This document shows, one piece after another, positions 1-10,559 of a stretch of 64,000 nucleotides of DNA. Made by a program: the position numbers and the translations under genes. Positions within the stretch are counted from its first letter, which is position 1; the number at the start of each line of letters is the position of its first letter. Origin of the DNA: Globodera rostochiensis (lineage: Eukaryota; Nematoda; Chromadorea; Rhabditida; Heteroderidae); the NCBI GenBank assembly GCA_018350325.1, contig JAEVLN010000003.1, positions 5,435,650 to 5,499,649 of the forward strand, written 5' to 3'. The notes beneath the pieces were generated by a model, which saw nothing but the letters and a program-made list of their open reading frames with translations, made no database searches and was not told the DNA's origin.

Positions 1-1080
1 ATTCATAACTAGGGCGGGGATTTATATGCACATAAAATCTTGAAATATGCGCATAAAATATGCACCAAAAATTGCAAAATATGCCATAAAATCAAAAAAT
101 TTCCACATAAATTTTTCCAAATTCAATATAAAATTTTCCCAAAATTCTTCAATTTCATTCAACATTGTCAGAGAAAATTTTTGACAATAAGCAGAATTTT
201 AAAAATGTTCATTTTTTCGTGGCAGACTTTTTAGTCACAAAAAAGTTGATTTTTAGTGGAAAAATTGGCAGATTTTTTTGTTGTTTTGGGTCAGTTTGGG
301 GAGTCGGCAGTGCCGATCAGGCATGGCCATGGATACAAATTTTTAAATCCGTGTCCGGATGGCGCCGCCGGGGAAAATTTTTAATTTTCAACTCAATTTG
401 TTAATTTTTCCCAAAAATCCCGGTCCCGTCCTACTCTAGTACTGTGAATATTCTAATATTCCAGCATTAATAAAAAGCCAGCTGTTAGTGAAAGTTGGCC
501 AAATTCCTTTTCTTCAATTCTCCATGGAAACAATGCTTGCAAACTTTTTTCATCAAACTATTGACCGAAACAATCCTTATATGTAATAATAATTTACTTA
601 ATTTATTATTTTGCATACCGTAAATTTCCAAAAATCCTTCATGCGGCCCTTCTTCATTCTCTGAAACGACCACTGCTTCGCCGTTGAAATCCAGTTTCAA
701 ATTTTATTTCTGACTAGCGGTTTAGGTGCGCCTAACGGCGCACCAACCGCTAGAAGTACGTCATGTTATAAACAGATTTGTCGCCTTGAATTGCAATTTT
801 TGGGTTTGACTCGTTTTAATTAGGACTCTTTTTCCCCTTTGGCATTTTTCTCAATCCACTCTTTCCCTTTCCGCATTTTTCACTGTTCTTTAAAAAAACC
901 AAATAATTGCATTTCGCAAGAGACAAAATCATCAAAAACAATTTATTTTCTAAAATTTGCGTTTTCTGTAGTGAATTTTCAAACATTACGCAAAAACTTT
1001 ACTCCGCTAATTCAAAGCCCTACCCTGTGTCAGGACAAAAAAGATTCACAAAGTTTATGCATATGTAGATATGGTCAAAA
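1..1080. other. AT-rich intergenic sequence, no gene recognised
   Basis: The stretch holds AT-rich filler and the element end at 310-375. Short open frames here have no recognisable domain, and I see no conserved exon of the families found elsewhere in the window. A small palindrome with GGTGCGCC-type arms lies near 723-745. Confidence 0.4.
310..375 (+). repeat. Terminal piece of a dispersed element (CAGGCATGGCCATGG family) with GC hairpin remnant
   Basis: The stretch starts with CAGGCATGGCCATGG, continues with a run rich in ATCCGTGTCCGGAT, and ends in a piece of the GGCGCCGCCGG hairpin repeat. The same start occurs at about 6018 and, reversed, at about 24045. It is a truncated end of a non-autonomous element; the CAGG terminus is hAT-like. 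No protein is seen nearby. Confidence 0.45.
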
Positions 1081-1258
1081 GGTGGTGTGAAAATAAATAT
1101 GACATCGACGTTTGTCCAATCTTGGTCCCCCGTGTTTGCTTCAAGATTCGGCGTTCCTAACTTCGTCTACCACAAACCAGCACTCGTATTGTATAGAGGA
1201 AGGTCCAGCCAAAGGCGACAGCGTTCGGCGGATAGTTCACACAACAAAGCATCCCAAC

Positions 1259-1510
1259 GGACTGAACTTCCTAAAAGCAAGCACTATAAGTATTTTCCAT
1301 CTCAACAGACCATCCGGTTCAACGCCTCCACATACAATGTCAGCAACTTCCACTTCTGTCTGTCCAATTGCGGCGCTGTTTTCTGATTGTCGAAACTTTC
1401 CTAAAGGCATTAAAAGTAAAATTCTCTTTCCATCTCAACAAACCAACCGGTGCAACGCCTCCACGTACATAATGTCAGCAACTTCTACGTGTCTGTTCAA
1501 TTGCGGCAGT
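1259..1510. repeat. Two diverged tandem units of about 120 bp
   Basis: Two consecutive units share the blocks TTTCCATCTCAACA, CAACGCCTCCAC, ATGTCAGCAACTTC and CAATTGCGGC at a spacing of about 120-125 bp. Open frames of 99 and 153 codons cross the region on the plus strand, but they resemble nothing I recognise, so I treat the region as an unclassified direct duplication. Confidence 0.5.
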
Positions 1511-1639
1511 TTCCTGATGAGCCGAGTCCCTCACGTAAGGACTTTGAGCCGTTCTAAGCCATGGCAATGCTAGATTTATTTAATTACGCGTCAGAATCAC
1601 CACCACAGAATGGGCTTGGCAATCTCCGCTCCATTTCCA

Positions 1640-1660
1640 CCCCCCCCCCCCCCCCCCCAC
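1640..1660 (+). repeat. Poly-C tract
   Basis: An uninterrupted C run of about 20 bases. Similar C or G runs recur near 10971, 14417, 14508, 15147, 18048, 24552, 51190, 51437 and 63522. Confidence 0.8.
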
Positions 1661-1898
1661 CTGTTGTGCCTCTCTCCGCCCAACTGCTTGTTCCTGCTTT
1701 GTAGTTCGTTTGTTGGCTTTTGCAATTCCTTTCCAAAGTCGAAAGTCAATTGTCCGCGGCCATTGTGAGCATCTAAAGGGAAAGTAAACCATAACCTAAT
1801 TCGGTCTTAAATAAAAACAATGTACCCTTTGTTCAAGCAGTTCACAGGGAGGCGCCAATGTCTAATGCAGTTCATTTTTCATTTTAACTAAGAACTAA

Positions 1899-2655
1899 TC
1901 AATCATCTTCGTCTAAAAGTTCTTTATAGACTACATTCTTCACCTTTCTATCTAAATTACTATTATCTAATCTAATTCTCAACATATTCCAAGCCCTAGC
2001 TCTCGAAAGAGCCACATACAATTGCCCATGACTAGAAACTTCTTTTCTTAAATCAATTCCCACACGCTCAAGGGTTTGGCCTTGAGCCTTATTAATGGTC
2101 ATTGCAATTGCTAACACCAATGGGAATTGGTGCCTATGCAGGTCAAATGGGTACTCATCGGCACAGCAAAGTGTGATCCGAGGAATGTACACTGTTTGAC
2201 CTGCCTTATCTCCGGTCAAAATCTTACACACTATCAAATTCTTGCGCATTTCTTCAACTTTCATTCTAGCTCCATTACAGACCTAATTCAATGTTCATAT
2301 TTCTAATTAGCATAACAATAGCATTTTTCTTTAATCTCAACTTATGCGGAGAAAACCCGGAGGGGTTTAACGCATTCAAATACTCGTCTAAATATTCATC
2401 TGCTCTTTGTCTATTCTCATCTTCAGAATGCTCGTGTACTCAACTTCGTCTCCAGGCATCATATCTAACACTTTTTTGTTCAATTCACTAACATCCAAAT
2501 TCTTTGGTGCTAAAATGGCACTTTTTGCCATCTCATTCCAAAGTTTCCAAATATTTCTTCGGCTAAATCACCATTGCTTATGCAACCCTCAGGCAATATA
2601 ATCTCGTCATTTTCATTGTTCCATTTTCCAGTGCCTATTTCTAAAAGTCTTTAGC
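1899..2655 (-). pseudogene. Helitron Pif1-type helicase, C-terminal remnant with frameshift and stop
   Basis: Minus-strand translation gives the end of a Pif1-like helicase of the Helitron type. About 2300-2655 encodes pieces around SNGDLAEEIFGN, NLDVSELNKKVLDMMPGDE and ALNPSGFSPHKLRLK. The last open frame (1899-2264) holds [28 protein letters not shown] and [14 protein letters not shown], the helicase motifs V-VI of superfamily 1B. In the family this domain unwinds DNA during rolling-circle transposition. A frameshift near 2540 and a stop near 2400 break the frame, and the N-terminal helicase and the Rep nuclease are absent. It is therefore a 5'-truncated dead copy. No Helitron hairpin terminus was identified. 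Confidence 0.85.
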
Positions 2656-2875
2656 AAATTTCTGCTCCAGGCGGACGGAATTGAGGCAGTGATACCGGCC
2701 CGGTTCTGCACGGAGGAATACGATGAGGACGGCAATTTGAAGCATAAGGATGTGTTTATCGGAAAGATGAATTGCCTTGAGCCTGACAAATCGCAGACCA
2801 AATCGCCAAATGCTTACATAATTCCATCGAAAGGTAAATGCCGTCATCAGATTGGCACGAAAACATTCCTTAGTC
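2655..2875 (+). pseudogene. Unidentified coding fragment
   Basis: A plus-strand frame reads IPARFCTEEYDEDGNLKHKD and continues through GKMNCLEPDKSQTKSPNAY to about 2875. It looks like real protein sequence (acidic-basic alternation, no low complexity), but I do not recognise it. It is cut at 2876 by a CAGGGTTACCAACAAA element end. It may be an exon of the same gene as the GTPase-like fragment at 3375-3497, on the other side of that element; this is an inference from position only. Confidence 0.35.
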
Positions 2876-3345
2876 AGGGTTACCAACAAATTTGTGGAAT
2901 AAGGACAGTGAAGGTCAAAAATAAGATTTTGCTGGCAAATAAGGACACTTTACAAAATGTTCAAAAATGCAGTAAATCATTATTTTTTTGCTGAAATGAG
3001 TTTTTAACCATATTTCTGGACATCAAAATTTTTTCTCAACAATTCAGTGTTTAAATTGCAGCTTTTCCCATTTCGGAAATTTTGCCGATTTTCTATTTTT
3101 TAAAAAAATGCTTTTTTTTTAATTCTGCTTGCGGGTTAGGGGGGGGGCCGGCGGTGCCGATAGGCGCCGTCGGGAAATTTTTTTTCAAGATTAAACAATA
3201 TTTGTTAAGAAAATTGGTCCAAAAATTACGCCAAACCTTTCCAATTCAACTAGTAAATTCGAGAAACTTTCCCGAACCCGAATAAGGACAAAATAATGAC
3301 GGATGCCTCAAATAAGGACAAATCTTACAAATAAGGACATTTTAA
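2876..3345 (+). mobile_element. Truncated hAT-like element of the 44724-45431 family
   Basis: It begins CAGGGTTACCAACAAATTTG and is followed by blocks of ATAAGGACA, a GC hairpin (about 3147-3172) and more ATAAGGACA near 3305-3340. This matches the reversed right end of the intact element at 44724-45431 (CAGGGTTGCCAACAAAAATT). The opposite terminus and a target duplication are not visible, so this copy is truncated. Confidence 0.6.
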
Positions 3346-3374
3346 ATTTATAAGAAAACAGTGGTTCTTGGCTA

Positions 3375-3497
3375 ATAAAATCGAACGTTCAGTTGGGTAC
3401 AAAGTCCGTTTGATTGATGCGCCGGGCATTCTCGACTCGGGCGGAATCAAAGAGGACAATTTGAACTTGCACAAGACGCTCAGCTTCATTTCTAACA
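3375..3497 (+). pseudogene. P-loop GTPase-like exon fragment
   Basis: The frame reads VGYKVRLIDAPGILDSGG followed by IKEDNLNLHKTLSFI. The DAPG within a hydrophobic beta-strand context is a G3/Walker-B type motif of P-loop GTPases (AIG1, septin and dynamin-like families all have a D-x-P-G here). Neither the P-loop GxxxxGKS nor the NKxD motif is visible nearby, so the family cannot be fixed. Its 3' end runs directly into intron-1-like sequence of the F-box-like copy that follows. Confidence 0.5.
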
Positions 3498-3668
3498 ATT
3501 TTCGAAGGTTCCCGCGATAACGAGAAAATATTACTCGTTTTTGAGCAATTTTAACAAAACGGGAAATTGTCTATTTGCGGCACCCATTCATCGCATTTAA
3601 ACCCAAATCTTGGCTCTACTTCAGTTTATGCGTCCAAACCTTTTTCAGCCATTAAATAATTTTTTCAG

Positions 3669-4757
3669 TTTCATTTGTGCCGACGTTTTGTTCGAAATCT
3701 TCGAATTCTGTAACCCTTTTGTGCTCGGACTAAAAGTGGCACTGATCAGCGATCGATTTGATCGTTTGGTGGACGCGCATTTCAATTCGAAGGAATGGTC
3801 GTTGGGTCATTTGGAAATTTGTCGCGCAGCTGATGGAAAGGGCGCTGAAATTGTCAAACTCGTTCATTGGAAGGTCGAGCGTCGGCTGTCAATTCTGCAA
3901 GACCCGCTTCCTGACAATGTTATCGGATTCAAAAGCCTTAAAATAAGGTCATTATTGTCGATTTAAATTCTTTGAAAGCCATTAAAAGTTTTCTCACAAA
4001 TATTTTATTTCTTATTTTTAGTTACATCGATCAAAGTGTCATCGATTTTCTCAAACTCATTCGTCCGATTTGCAACTCCAAAGGGATCCATCTTACCATT
4101 GAATTATACGCCCTCCTAACCCGCAGTTGGGAAATCATTTGGAAAAAGATTTTGCCTTTGTTCAAAGACAACATTTGCGGATTTGACTTGAGCTTCCTCA
4201 AACTCGACCTTTTGCGCGATTTCTCTCCGACCGTTCTCGGCGATTGCCCAAAACTCCGAGTGATTAATTCCTTTCGTCTTTTTCCCGAGTTCCCGGCCGA
4301 TGACAGTGCCGGCGCTTCTTCTGACCAAGCAGTGGCCAAATGGTTGCATACGCCCCGCGGGGATGGACTTCCGAAGGTGTTGGGATGCAGCCATTGTTTG
4401 GAAGGAATGGAGGGACTTAAAATGGTGAGTTTCTAAATTTGTTTCATTGGACTCTCTGTTTTAAATCCCTTTGTTCCTCTTAAGGAATTTGTCAATTCGA
4501 CGGATCCGGTCAATTTCATCATCTTTCTTTGGTGTTGTTCTGGTGAAATTGCGCCATTCGAATTGAAGAACAATTTGACGAGGGAGCGATTGGAGTTGCG
4601 ACACTTTAAGGAAGACGAATGGCTTTTGATTCGTTGTCCTGAGCGCGACGCAGAAAAATGGGCCAATTGGGAAAAGGAGGCGGTTGAGTGGGATTGGAGT
4701 AGTCAGGGGAATCGCGTCATTATTGCCTTCAAAGACGCGGACATCGGCGACGGGTAA
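3669..4757 (+). CDS. F-box-like family copy 1 (exons 2-4; exon 1 missing)
   Basis: The exons I place are 3669-3947, 4022-4424 and 4485-4757, with lengths 279, 403 and 273 nt that keep frame as in the complete copies. Exon 2 encodes [13 protein letters not shown] and [18 protein letters not shown], an F-box-like N-terminus; F-boxes bind Skp1 in SCF ubiquitin ligases. Exon 3 encodes [49 protein letters not shown] and [13 protein letters not shown]. Exon 4 encodes [29 protein letters not shown] and WANWEKEA, ending DIGDG-stop. The GGGTAAGGG at the stop could instead be a splice donor. The expected 44-nt first exon is absent upstream, where a GTPase-like fragment abuts intron 1. The rest is open, so a fusion transcript or an unseen start is possible. 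Confidence 0.7.
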
Positions 4758-4889
4758 GGGCCAAAAATGGGATAAAAGCATTTTCTCCCAACCGAACCAA
4801 TTATTCTCCCACAGGCCTTGGCATGAATGATGTTTTGGCTCCATTTTGGGACTGACTTTATGAGGGAGGAGGTGGACGAACTGAATTTG

Positions 4890-4900
4890 ATGGAATAAAC
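4890..4900 (+). promoter_or_regulatory. Candidate polyadenylation signal of copy 1
   Basis: AATAAA within GGAATAAACATTTATCC about 140 bp after the stop. The same context follows other F-box-like copies (for example near 16460), which suggests a conserved 3' UTR. Confidence 0.4.
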
Positions 4901-5234
4901 ATTTATCCGATTGATTTGTATCAGAGATGGGGCGTCATGAATAAAGGATTCATTTTTTATTATCCAATGAGAATTCAAACAATTTTTCCTCCTTTAAAAT
5001 TGTCAAAATCTCCTCAAACGGTCATCCGATTCATTTATTTTTCAATTCCTAATTGAAATTCTCGTTCCCGGAAATTTTATTTTACCGGTCTCTAATGTTG
5101 AGAATGAAAGTGATGGAGAAGAAACATTATTTTGGTTTAAGTATTTGTGAAATTAAATTTAAATTTGAAAAAAAGCCCACCGGAGGCCGAGCATTTCCTT
5201 CCCTCATTCTTCTTGTAAATTACTCTCACCGTCT

Positions 5235-5430
5235 GTCTCTCTCTCTTTCTAATGATATTTCTTCAAAAAATAAATTGTTCAAAAAAATAACTAAAACAAT
5301 TTTTAGATGGGGTGCATTCACGTAAATTACTCTCATCGTCTGTCTCTCTCTCTTTCTGATGATATTTTGTTCGAAATTAAACTAAAATAATTTTCAGATG
5401 GGGTGCGTTGATGTCCAAATTACTCTCGCC
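5235..5430 (-). repeat. Two units of the 107-bp satellite, reversed
   Basis: Two consecutive units carry AAATTACTCTC, CGTCTGTCTCTCTCTCTTT, ACTAAAACAATTTTTAGA and TGGGGTGC. These are the reverse complement of blocks in the long array at 28606-30930. The units lie about 0.5 kb downstream of F-box copy 1. Confidence 0.8.
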
Positions 5431-6015
5431 TATGGACCAAATATGTATGGACAAAAATTTTTTCAAATATAAAAATGGGCAATGTTTTCCAATTGAAGTA
5501 ATAAAAGAAAATAAAAATTTTTATATGTAAATTAAAGGCACTTCAGAAAAAAAATTTGAAAATAAGCAGAATTTTAAAAATTTTTATTTTTTATGCCAGA
5601 ATTTTTTGTGCGAAAAAGTCAATTTTTAGGTTTTCGTTTTTATTGCATTTTTGTTAAGGAATTTTTGAAAAATGGCGAAATATGGATAAAAATCGCGAAA
5701 CAAAAATCTCCATTTTTTGCAATTTTTAAACCGTTCAAACCGGTTTAGAGGCGGAGCGACCAAAACTATCGATTTCAGCACCTAAGAAACCCTATAAAAG
5801 TGGTTTTGAGTGATTTTGAGTCTGGGAGCTCAGATGCATATTTTCCGGAAAATTCCGCTTCCGAATTCCTGGGCCAATTTGGAGCTGTATAACATTCCGA
5901 TTCTTTGGCCAAGAGGCGGGGTGGGGTAGTTCAAATATTCAATTCCGGGTTCAGATGTTGTCCCACGAATGTTTACGCGTCCCAACAACTTTTACGCATC
6001 TTCCCGACTTAATAA
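5430..6015. other. AT-rich stretch, no gene recognised
   Basis: No conserved coding sequence is seen. It ends with TACGCATCTTCCCGACTTAA TAACAG at about 5992-6017, a piece of F-box 3' flank that recurs at about 7086-7111 and near 41978. Confidence 0.4.
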
Positions 6016-6420
6016 CAGCCAGGCATGGGCATGGATACACATTTTAAAATCCGTGTCCGGATATATCCGTGCCTTTTGTATCCGTCTCATTTTTTCGAAA
6101 TTCATATCCGTATCCAATCCGCGGATATCCGCCATATCCTCCGCTGTGAAAATTTTTTCCAATTTTTTAAACCAATTACGAATTTTTTTCTTAATACATA
6201 TGTCTTCGCCGACATCATTGTCAGCATGAGATTGAGATTGCGGGTACGGGTAGTGCTTTTGTTCAAAAAATTAGGGAAGGAGGGCCCGAGGTGCCGGCAG
6301 GCACCGTTGCAAAAAGTTTTGGGATTTTTGTTAAGAAATTTCAAGGGAGGGGGGTCGGCGGTGCCGATAGGCGCCGCCGAGAAAATTTTGAACTTTTGAC
6401 TCAATTTGTTAAGAGATTTT
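6016..6420 (+). repeat. Dispersed element piece with GC hairpin
   Basis: It starts CCAGGCATGGGCATGGATAC, contains ATCCGTGTCCGGATATATCC, and carries the hairpin CGGCGGTGCC-GATA-GGCGCCGCCG near 6357. A fuller reversed copy occupies about 23540-24045. No transposase is encoded here. Confidence 0.55.
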
Positions 6421-6547
6421 AACCAAAAATGTAAAAATATGGCACTTTTTTGAAGCTTTTAAGAGTGGTAAGGGTCCGGCACTGCCGGGAGAATTTATTA
6501 AAAAAATTTTATTGATGGGGGAAGCGTTTTTGTGACTAGAGGCAAAA

Positions 6548-6582
6548 CGATAAACAACTACCTACACTCAAGCGGGTTCGAA
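6548..6582 (-). repeat. tRNA-derived SINE fragment (B-box end)
   Basis: Reversed, it reads GGTTCGAACCCGCTTGAGTG, a perfect polymerase III B box followed by the same tail that occurs at 54412-54482. It is cut exactly where the hAT terminus CAGGGGTGGGCAAA starts at 6583. Confidence 0.5.
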
Positions 6583-7086
6583 CCAGGGGTGGGCAAAATC
6601 GGAAAATAAAATCCGAAATCCGAATTCCGAAATTCCGGAAAACCAAAAATCCGAAAGGATTTTAAATCCGAAATCCGAATTTACGAAAATCCCGAAATTT
6701 TTCCGGAATCCGAAACCCGAAATCCGAAATTTTTTCAAGGGGAATTTTTGCACTATTTAATAAAAAAAATTTTATTCATAGTCGAACTCATATTTTTAAC
6801 TCTTTCAAGGAGATTTTTGACATTTTCATCGTCATTTAACTTCCGCATGCCATCCCAAATTGCCTTAAGAAAGGGAGTTTAGAGTTTAGACAAACAAAAT
6901 TTGGTGCAAAGTACCAAATTGCATTTATGGGCGAAGCAATCGATTGATTTCAATCCAAGATCAAAACACACTTTGAGCATGACTTTGGCTGCGTCACGAA
7001 GGACTACAAAAATTTTCGATTTGTCAATCGAATAGTCCGCCAATACACTCGAAAACAATTCCTTCAAAATTTGTGCATTGTGCCGA
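6583..7086 (-). mobile_element. Deleted hAT transposon with transposase remnant
   Basis: The left end CAGGGGTGGGCAAAATCGG is a classical hAT terminal sequence. It is followed by an array of AATCCGAAA words (6600-6745). Minus-strand frames at about 6770-7086 encode KIFVVLRDAAKVMLK, SIDCFAHKCNLVL and, after a stop, KAIWDGMRKLNDDENVKNLL. The pattern of a strand, D, then CxAHxxNLV is the RNase-H-like core of hAT transposases, which cut and paste DNA. Most of the catalytic domain, the BED finger and the C-terminal dimerisation region are missing. No right terminus is visible; the body stops at a repeat of F-box flank near 7086. Confidence 0.7.
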
Positions 7087-7325
7087 TACGCATCTTCCCG
7101 ACTTAATAACAGCTTCACAAATAAAAGCAAGATTCATATTGAAAAGGGAAAAGCAACAAAAAATGTTTAGTCAGTCAATTTTCTCATTTTGAATAGCCCT
7201 CAAAATTTCGCCGTTCGCCTCAAATCTTTCTCTTTTTCGGCTCACTCGGACCTTCGTTTGCATTGAGGAGTCTGAAAATAGAAATATACAAAAGGGAAAT
7301 TGCGGCAAATGCCCCCATTTCGCCC

Positions 7326-9060
7326 TTACCCGTCGCCAATGTCCTTGTCGTTGAAGTCAATAATGATATGATTCCGCTGACTGCTCCAATTCCTTTCAAT
7401 TGCCTCCTTCTCCCAATTAGCCCATTTCCCTTCGTCGCGTTCAATTGGACAACGAACCAACACCCAATTGTGGCCACCAAGACGTCGGAACTCCAATCGC
7501 TCCCCCGTCAAATTATTCTTCAATTCGAATGGCACAATGCCATCAGAAGGACAATGCCAAAGACGGATGATGAAATTGACCGGATCGATTGAATTGACAA
7601 ATTCCTAAGAGAAATAAAGGAATTTAAAGCAGAAAATTCACAATTAAAGATTACCCATTTGAGCCCTTCAATTCCGTTCGACCAAAATTGGCACTCAAAA
7701 ACCTTTGGAATTCCATCCCCGCGAGGCGTGTGCAACCATTTGGCCATTGCCTTGTCAGAAGAAGCGCCGGCACTGTCATCAGCCGGGAACTCGGGGAAAA
7801 GATCAAAGGAATGGATCAATCGGAGTTTTGGGCAATCGCCGAGAAAGGCCGGAGAGAATTGGCGCAAACGGAAGAAAGTAGAGAAATGCAAAAAAATGCC
7901 GCAAATGTTGTCCTTGAACAACGGCAAAATTCGGTGCCAAATGATTCCCCAGCTGCGGTTTTGGTGGATTCCCGTGTGAATTGTAAAAATCGTCCAATTG
8001 GAGGAGTAAAGTCTGCGGATGCTTTGGAGAAATCCGATGACACTTCGATCGATGTATCTAAAAAGTTAATAGTCAAGTTTGTTGCTGCCCCCCCCATAAA
8101 AAATTAATTTAAATTCGATTATGTCCCAAATTGATTACACGTTGATCACAATAATTAAAAATATATAGAATTGAACAAAAACATTTGAAGAAAAAACTGT
8201 TAATGGCTTCCAAACAATTTAAACAGACAATTACCTTATTTTAAGCACTTTGATTCCCATCACTTTGTCGGGAAACGGCTCTTGCGGAATTGACAAACGA
8301 TACTCAAAGTCAGTGCCAGCGAGTTTGACAATTTGAGCGTCATTTACTTTAATTGCGCGATGAATTTCCAACCAGCCTAATGACCATTCCATCGAATTGA
8401 AATGCGCGTCCACCAAACGATCAAATCGATCGCTGATCAACGCAACTTTCAATCCGAGCACAAAAGGGCCACAGAATTTGAAGACTTCAAACAGAACGTC
8501 GTTGCAAACGAAACTGAAAACTATTTTAAGTCATATGAAAATTCGAAAAAGGTGCTCTAAGTGGGTTTTAGGGACGTAGAATCCAATCTGACCTCCAATT
8601 TGTCCGATTTCGAACCCCGGCGCCACGAGTTTTTCGAAAAATCGATTTAAATTTTACAAAATATTGAGCCAAATTACCTAATTCGTTTGTTTGTTTTTGA
8701 AAATTTTTTGAAAGTGGTGGACAGCAGCTTTACTATCACCGAAAATCAATACTTGACGAAGAATCATAGATTGAAATCAATGATTGACGCACTCTGATGT
8801 CATATTCGTGAACCCCCGAAAAGCCCCGGACTATGGAATAATTCCATTAAAAATCGCCAGGGAGCCGATTAAGGTAAACTAAAAACTTTTTTTCATACAT
8901 TACGGAGTACAGGGAAATCAGAAAAAATATATTTCAGGAACTAAAAATCTGGACCCTAGCTAATTCCTAAATATGCCCCCGCCTGTTCATTTCTTTCTCA
9001 AATAAAAAAAACTCACATTTCCTTCAATCGTTTCTCCACTTTTTTCGGATTGTCAGACAT
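7326..9060 (-). CDS. F-box-like family copy 2 (apparently complete)
   Basis: Four exons on the minus strand: 9017-9060, 8235-8513, 7655-8057 and 7326-7604 (44, 279, 403 and 279 nt; 334 codons plus stop). Exon 1 encodes [14 protein letters not shown]; its donor is GTGAGT and the split codon gives Ile. Exon 2 gives the F-box-like [11 protein letters not shown] and [16 protein letters not shown]. Exon 3 starts [15 protein letters not shown] and holds [36 protein letters not shown] and LHTPRGDG. Exon 4 gives [25 protein letters not shown] and a DIGDG end. I see no frameshift. The N-terminal F-box resemblance suggests an SCF substrate adaptor, which is inference; the C-terminal part is family-specific. 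The long first intron (8514-9016) is partly unrelated AT-rich sequence. Confidence 0.75.
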
Positions 9061-9640
9061 TTGTTTTTTTGTTAGCAAATTCAAATAATTTTTATGATTC
9101 CAATGGGATAAAACCTAAAAAGATTCAGACTTAATAAATACATATTTATATTAACAATCGAGGGACAGAAAATATGTAAATTTAATGAAATTTTAGATTG
9201 GGTCCATTGTCAAATATTTATTATTTTTAGCCCCAAAAATGTCTGACAACCCGGAATCCGGCAAATTTCGAAAATCTTAGAAATTTGACTTTTACTAATT
9301 TTTATGCCCATTCGGCGATCAACTAAAAGAGCAACTTTTTCTTGACCAAAACTGTCTAAAACCTAGCTTTGCACTTCAGTGCCCATTATAAATGCGACAA
9401 TGCGCGGTTTCCAGCTGAAAATTTTTAAAAATCTCATTTTGCAAAAAAAAAAGACCCGGGACTGAAGTGTCTTTTGACTGGGGACTCAGTTGTCCACTGA
9501 TTAAAAAAAGGGAAAAATCACTCATATAGGCTTTCAAATTTACGAATTTGTCGATAGAAAATAAATATAGAGAATTTAAATCCGTTTTGAACCGGTTTAA
9601 ATTTTAAAACTGAGGAAAAAATTGTAAAATGGACACTTCA
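9061..9640. other. 5' flank of copy 2, no gene recognised
   Basis: AT-rich sequence upstream of the copy 2 start codon. No TATA-like box could be assigned with confidence. GACTGAAGTGTC and CAGTTGTCC words near 9464-9500 recur reversed near 33670-33710, so part of it is repetitive. Confidence 0.35.
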
Positions 9641-9649
9641 GTACCATTA

Positions 9650-9845
9650 CCGAATGGTACCTAATGCGTGTCCGGTAATTCCGACAGTAAGTAATTTCGA
9701 CAGTGGGTAAATTCGACAGTAAAATTCGACAGTGGTCATTTTCGTCAGTGGATAATTTCGACAGTGAACTATTTTTTTTATTTCACCGTTTTTCACCACT
9801 TCCGACAGTGAGTACTTTCGACAACGGGTAATTTCGACAGTGACT
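9650..9845 (+). repeat. Short tandem array of TTTCGACAGTG units
   Basis: At least eight loosely spaced units of TTCGACAGT(G/A) with GGTAA or GAGTA spacers. The same word makes up the inverted termini of the elements at about 17568-17872 and 36791-37157, so this is probably one arm of a related, larger element. The facing arm was not found; ACTGTCGAAA at about 10383 is a possible remnant. Confidence 0.6.
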
Positions 9846-9879
9846 AAATTTAAAAAAAAAATGCAAATGGTAGAAAAAG

Positions 9880-10200
9880 CGCGTAGGTAGGCAAGCGATT
9901 CGCGATTGTTAAAATCCGCGAGAAGAGCAGTCAAATTGTTGTCTTGACGAACATATTTCCCTTTTCGAATATGATGAGGGCCACGAATTCCATCTGCTGG
10001 CGCCGCAAGAAAATCGGCTAATCTATCCGGCCACATCCCATCTTTCTCTAACAATTTACGAACAAAAGAACTCAGTCGTTGATTTCCCCAACGAGTCCCG
10101 TCCTCAGCAAGTTGCCTATTCGAAGGATTGGTAGAAAAGCAAAATTCGTCCACGATTGGACTTTGTTTCATTGAAACGCACAAGAGCCATTTCACTCGGG
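9880..10200 (-). other. Unidentified open frame inside the TTCGACAGTG element region
   Basis: The minus-strand frame from 10195 reads SPIVDEFCFSTNPSNRQLAE, then SFVRKLLEKDGMWPDRLADF and HHIRKGKYVRQDNNLTALL. Up to about residue 105 it has ordinary protein composition; the rest of the frame runs into the repeat array and is an artefact. I do not recognise it. Because it sits beside a repeat array that forms transposon termini elsewhere, a captured or element-encoded fragment is possible. Confidence 0.3.
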
Positions 10201-10559
10201 CAAAAAGGCAAATGACTATGTTCGGAACCCTTCTTATTCTTCACATTGCTGGTCAAATACCAGATAAGGAAAACCTATTTAATGCAAAATTCTCGAGATA
10301 ACAAACGAGCGGAGTTCAACCAGCAGCATCTCAATGTGAATTTGCAAACAAATACTGCAATATGCACGATATCTTTTTTTGTACTGTCGAAAATACCGTA
10401 CATGCACAAGTGCAACGCTGTTGAATTTGGCGAAGACAATTCGCCAAGACAATTCGCCAAGAGGTTAAGGATAGGCACAAGGATGAAAGAAATAGTGTGC
10501 TGAAGAGATTTTTAAAAGAGAAAGAGAGAAAAAATGAGAGAGAAGATAGGGTAGAGATA

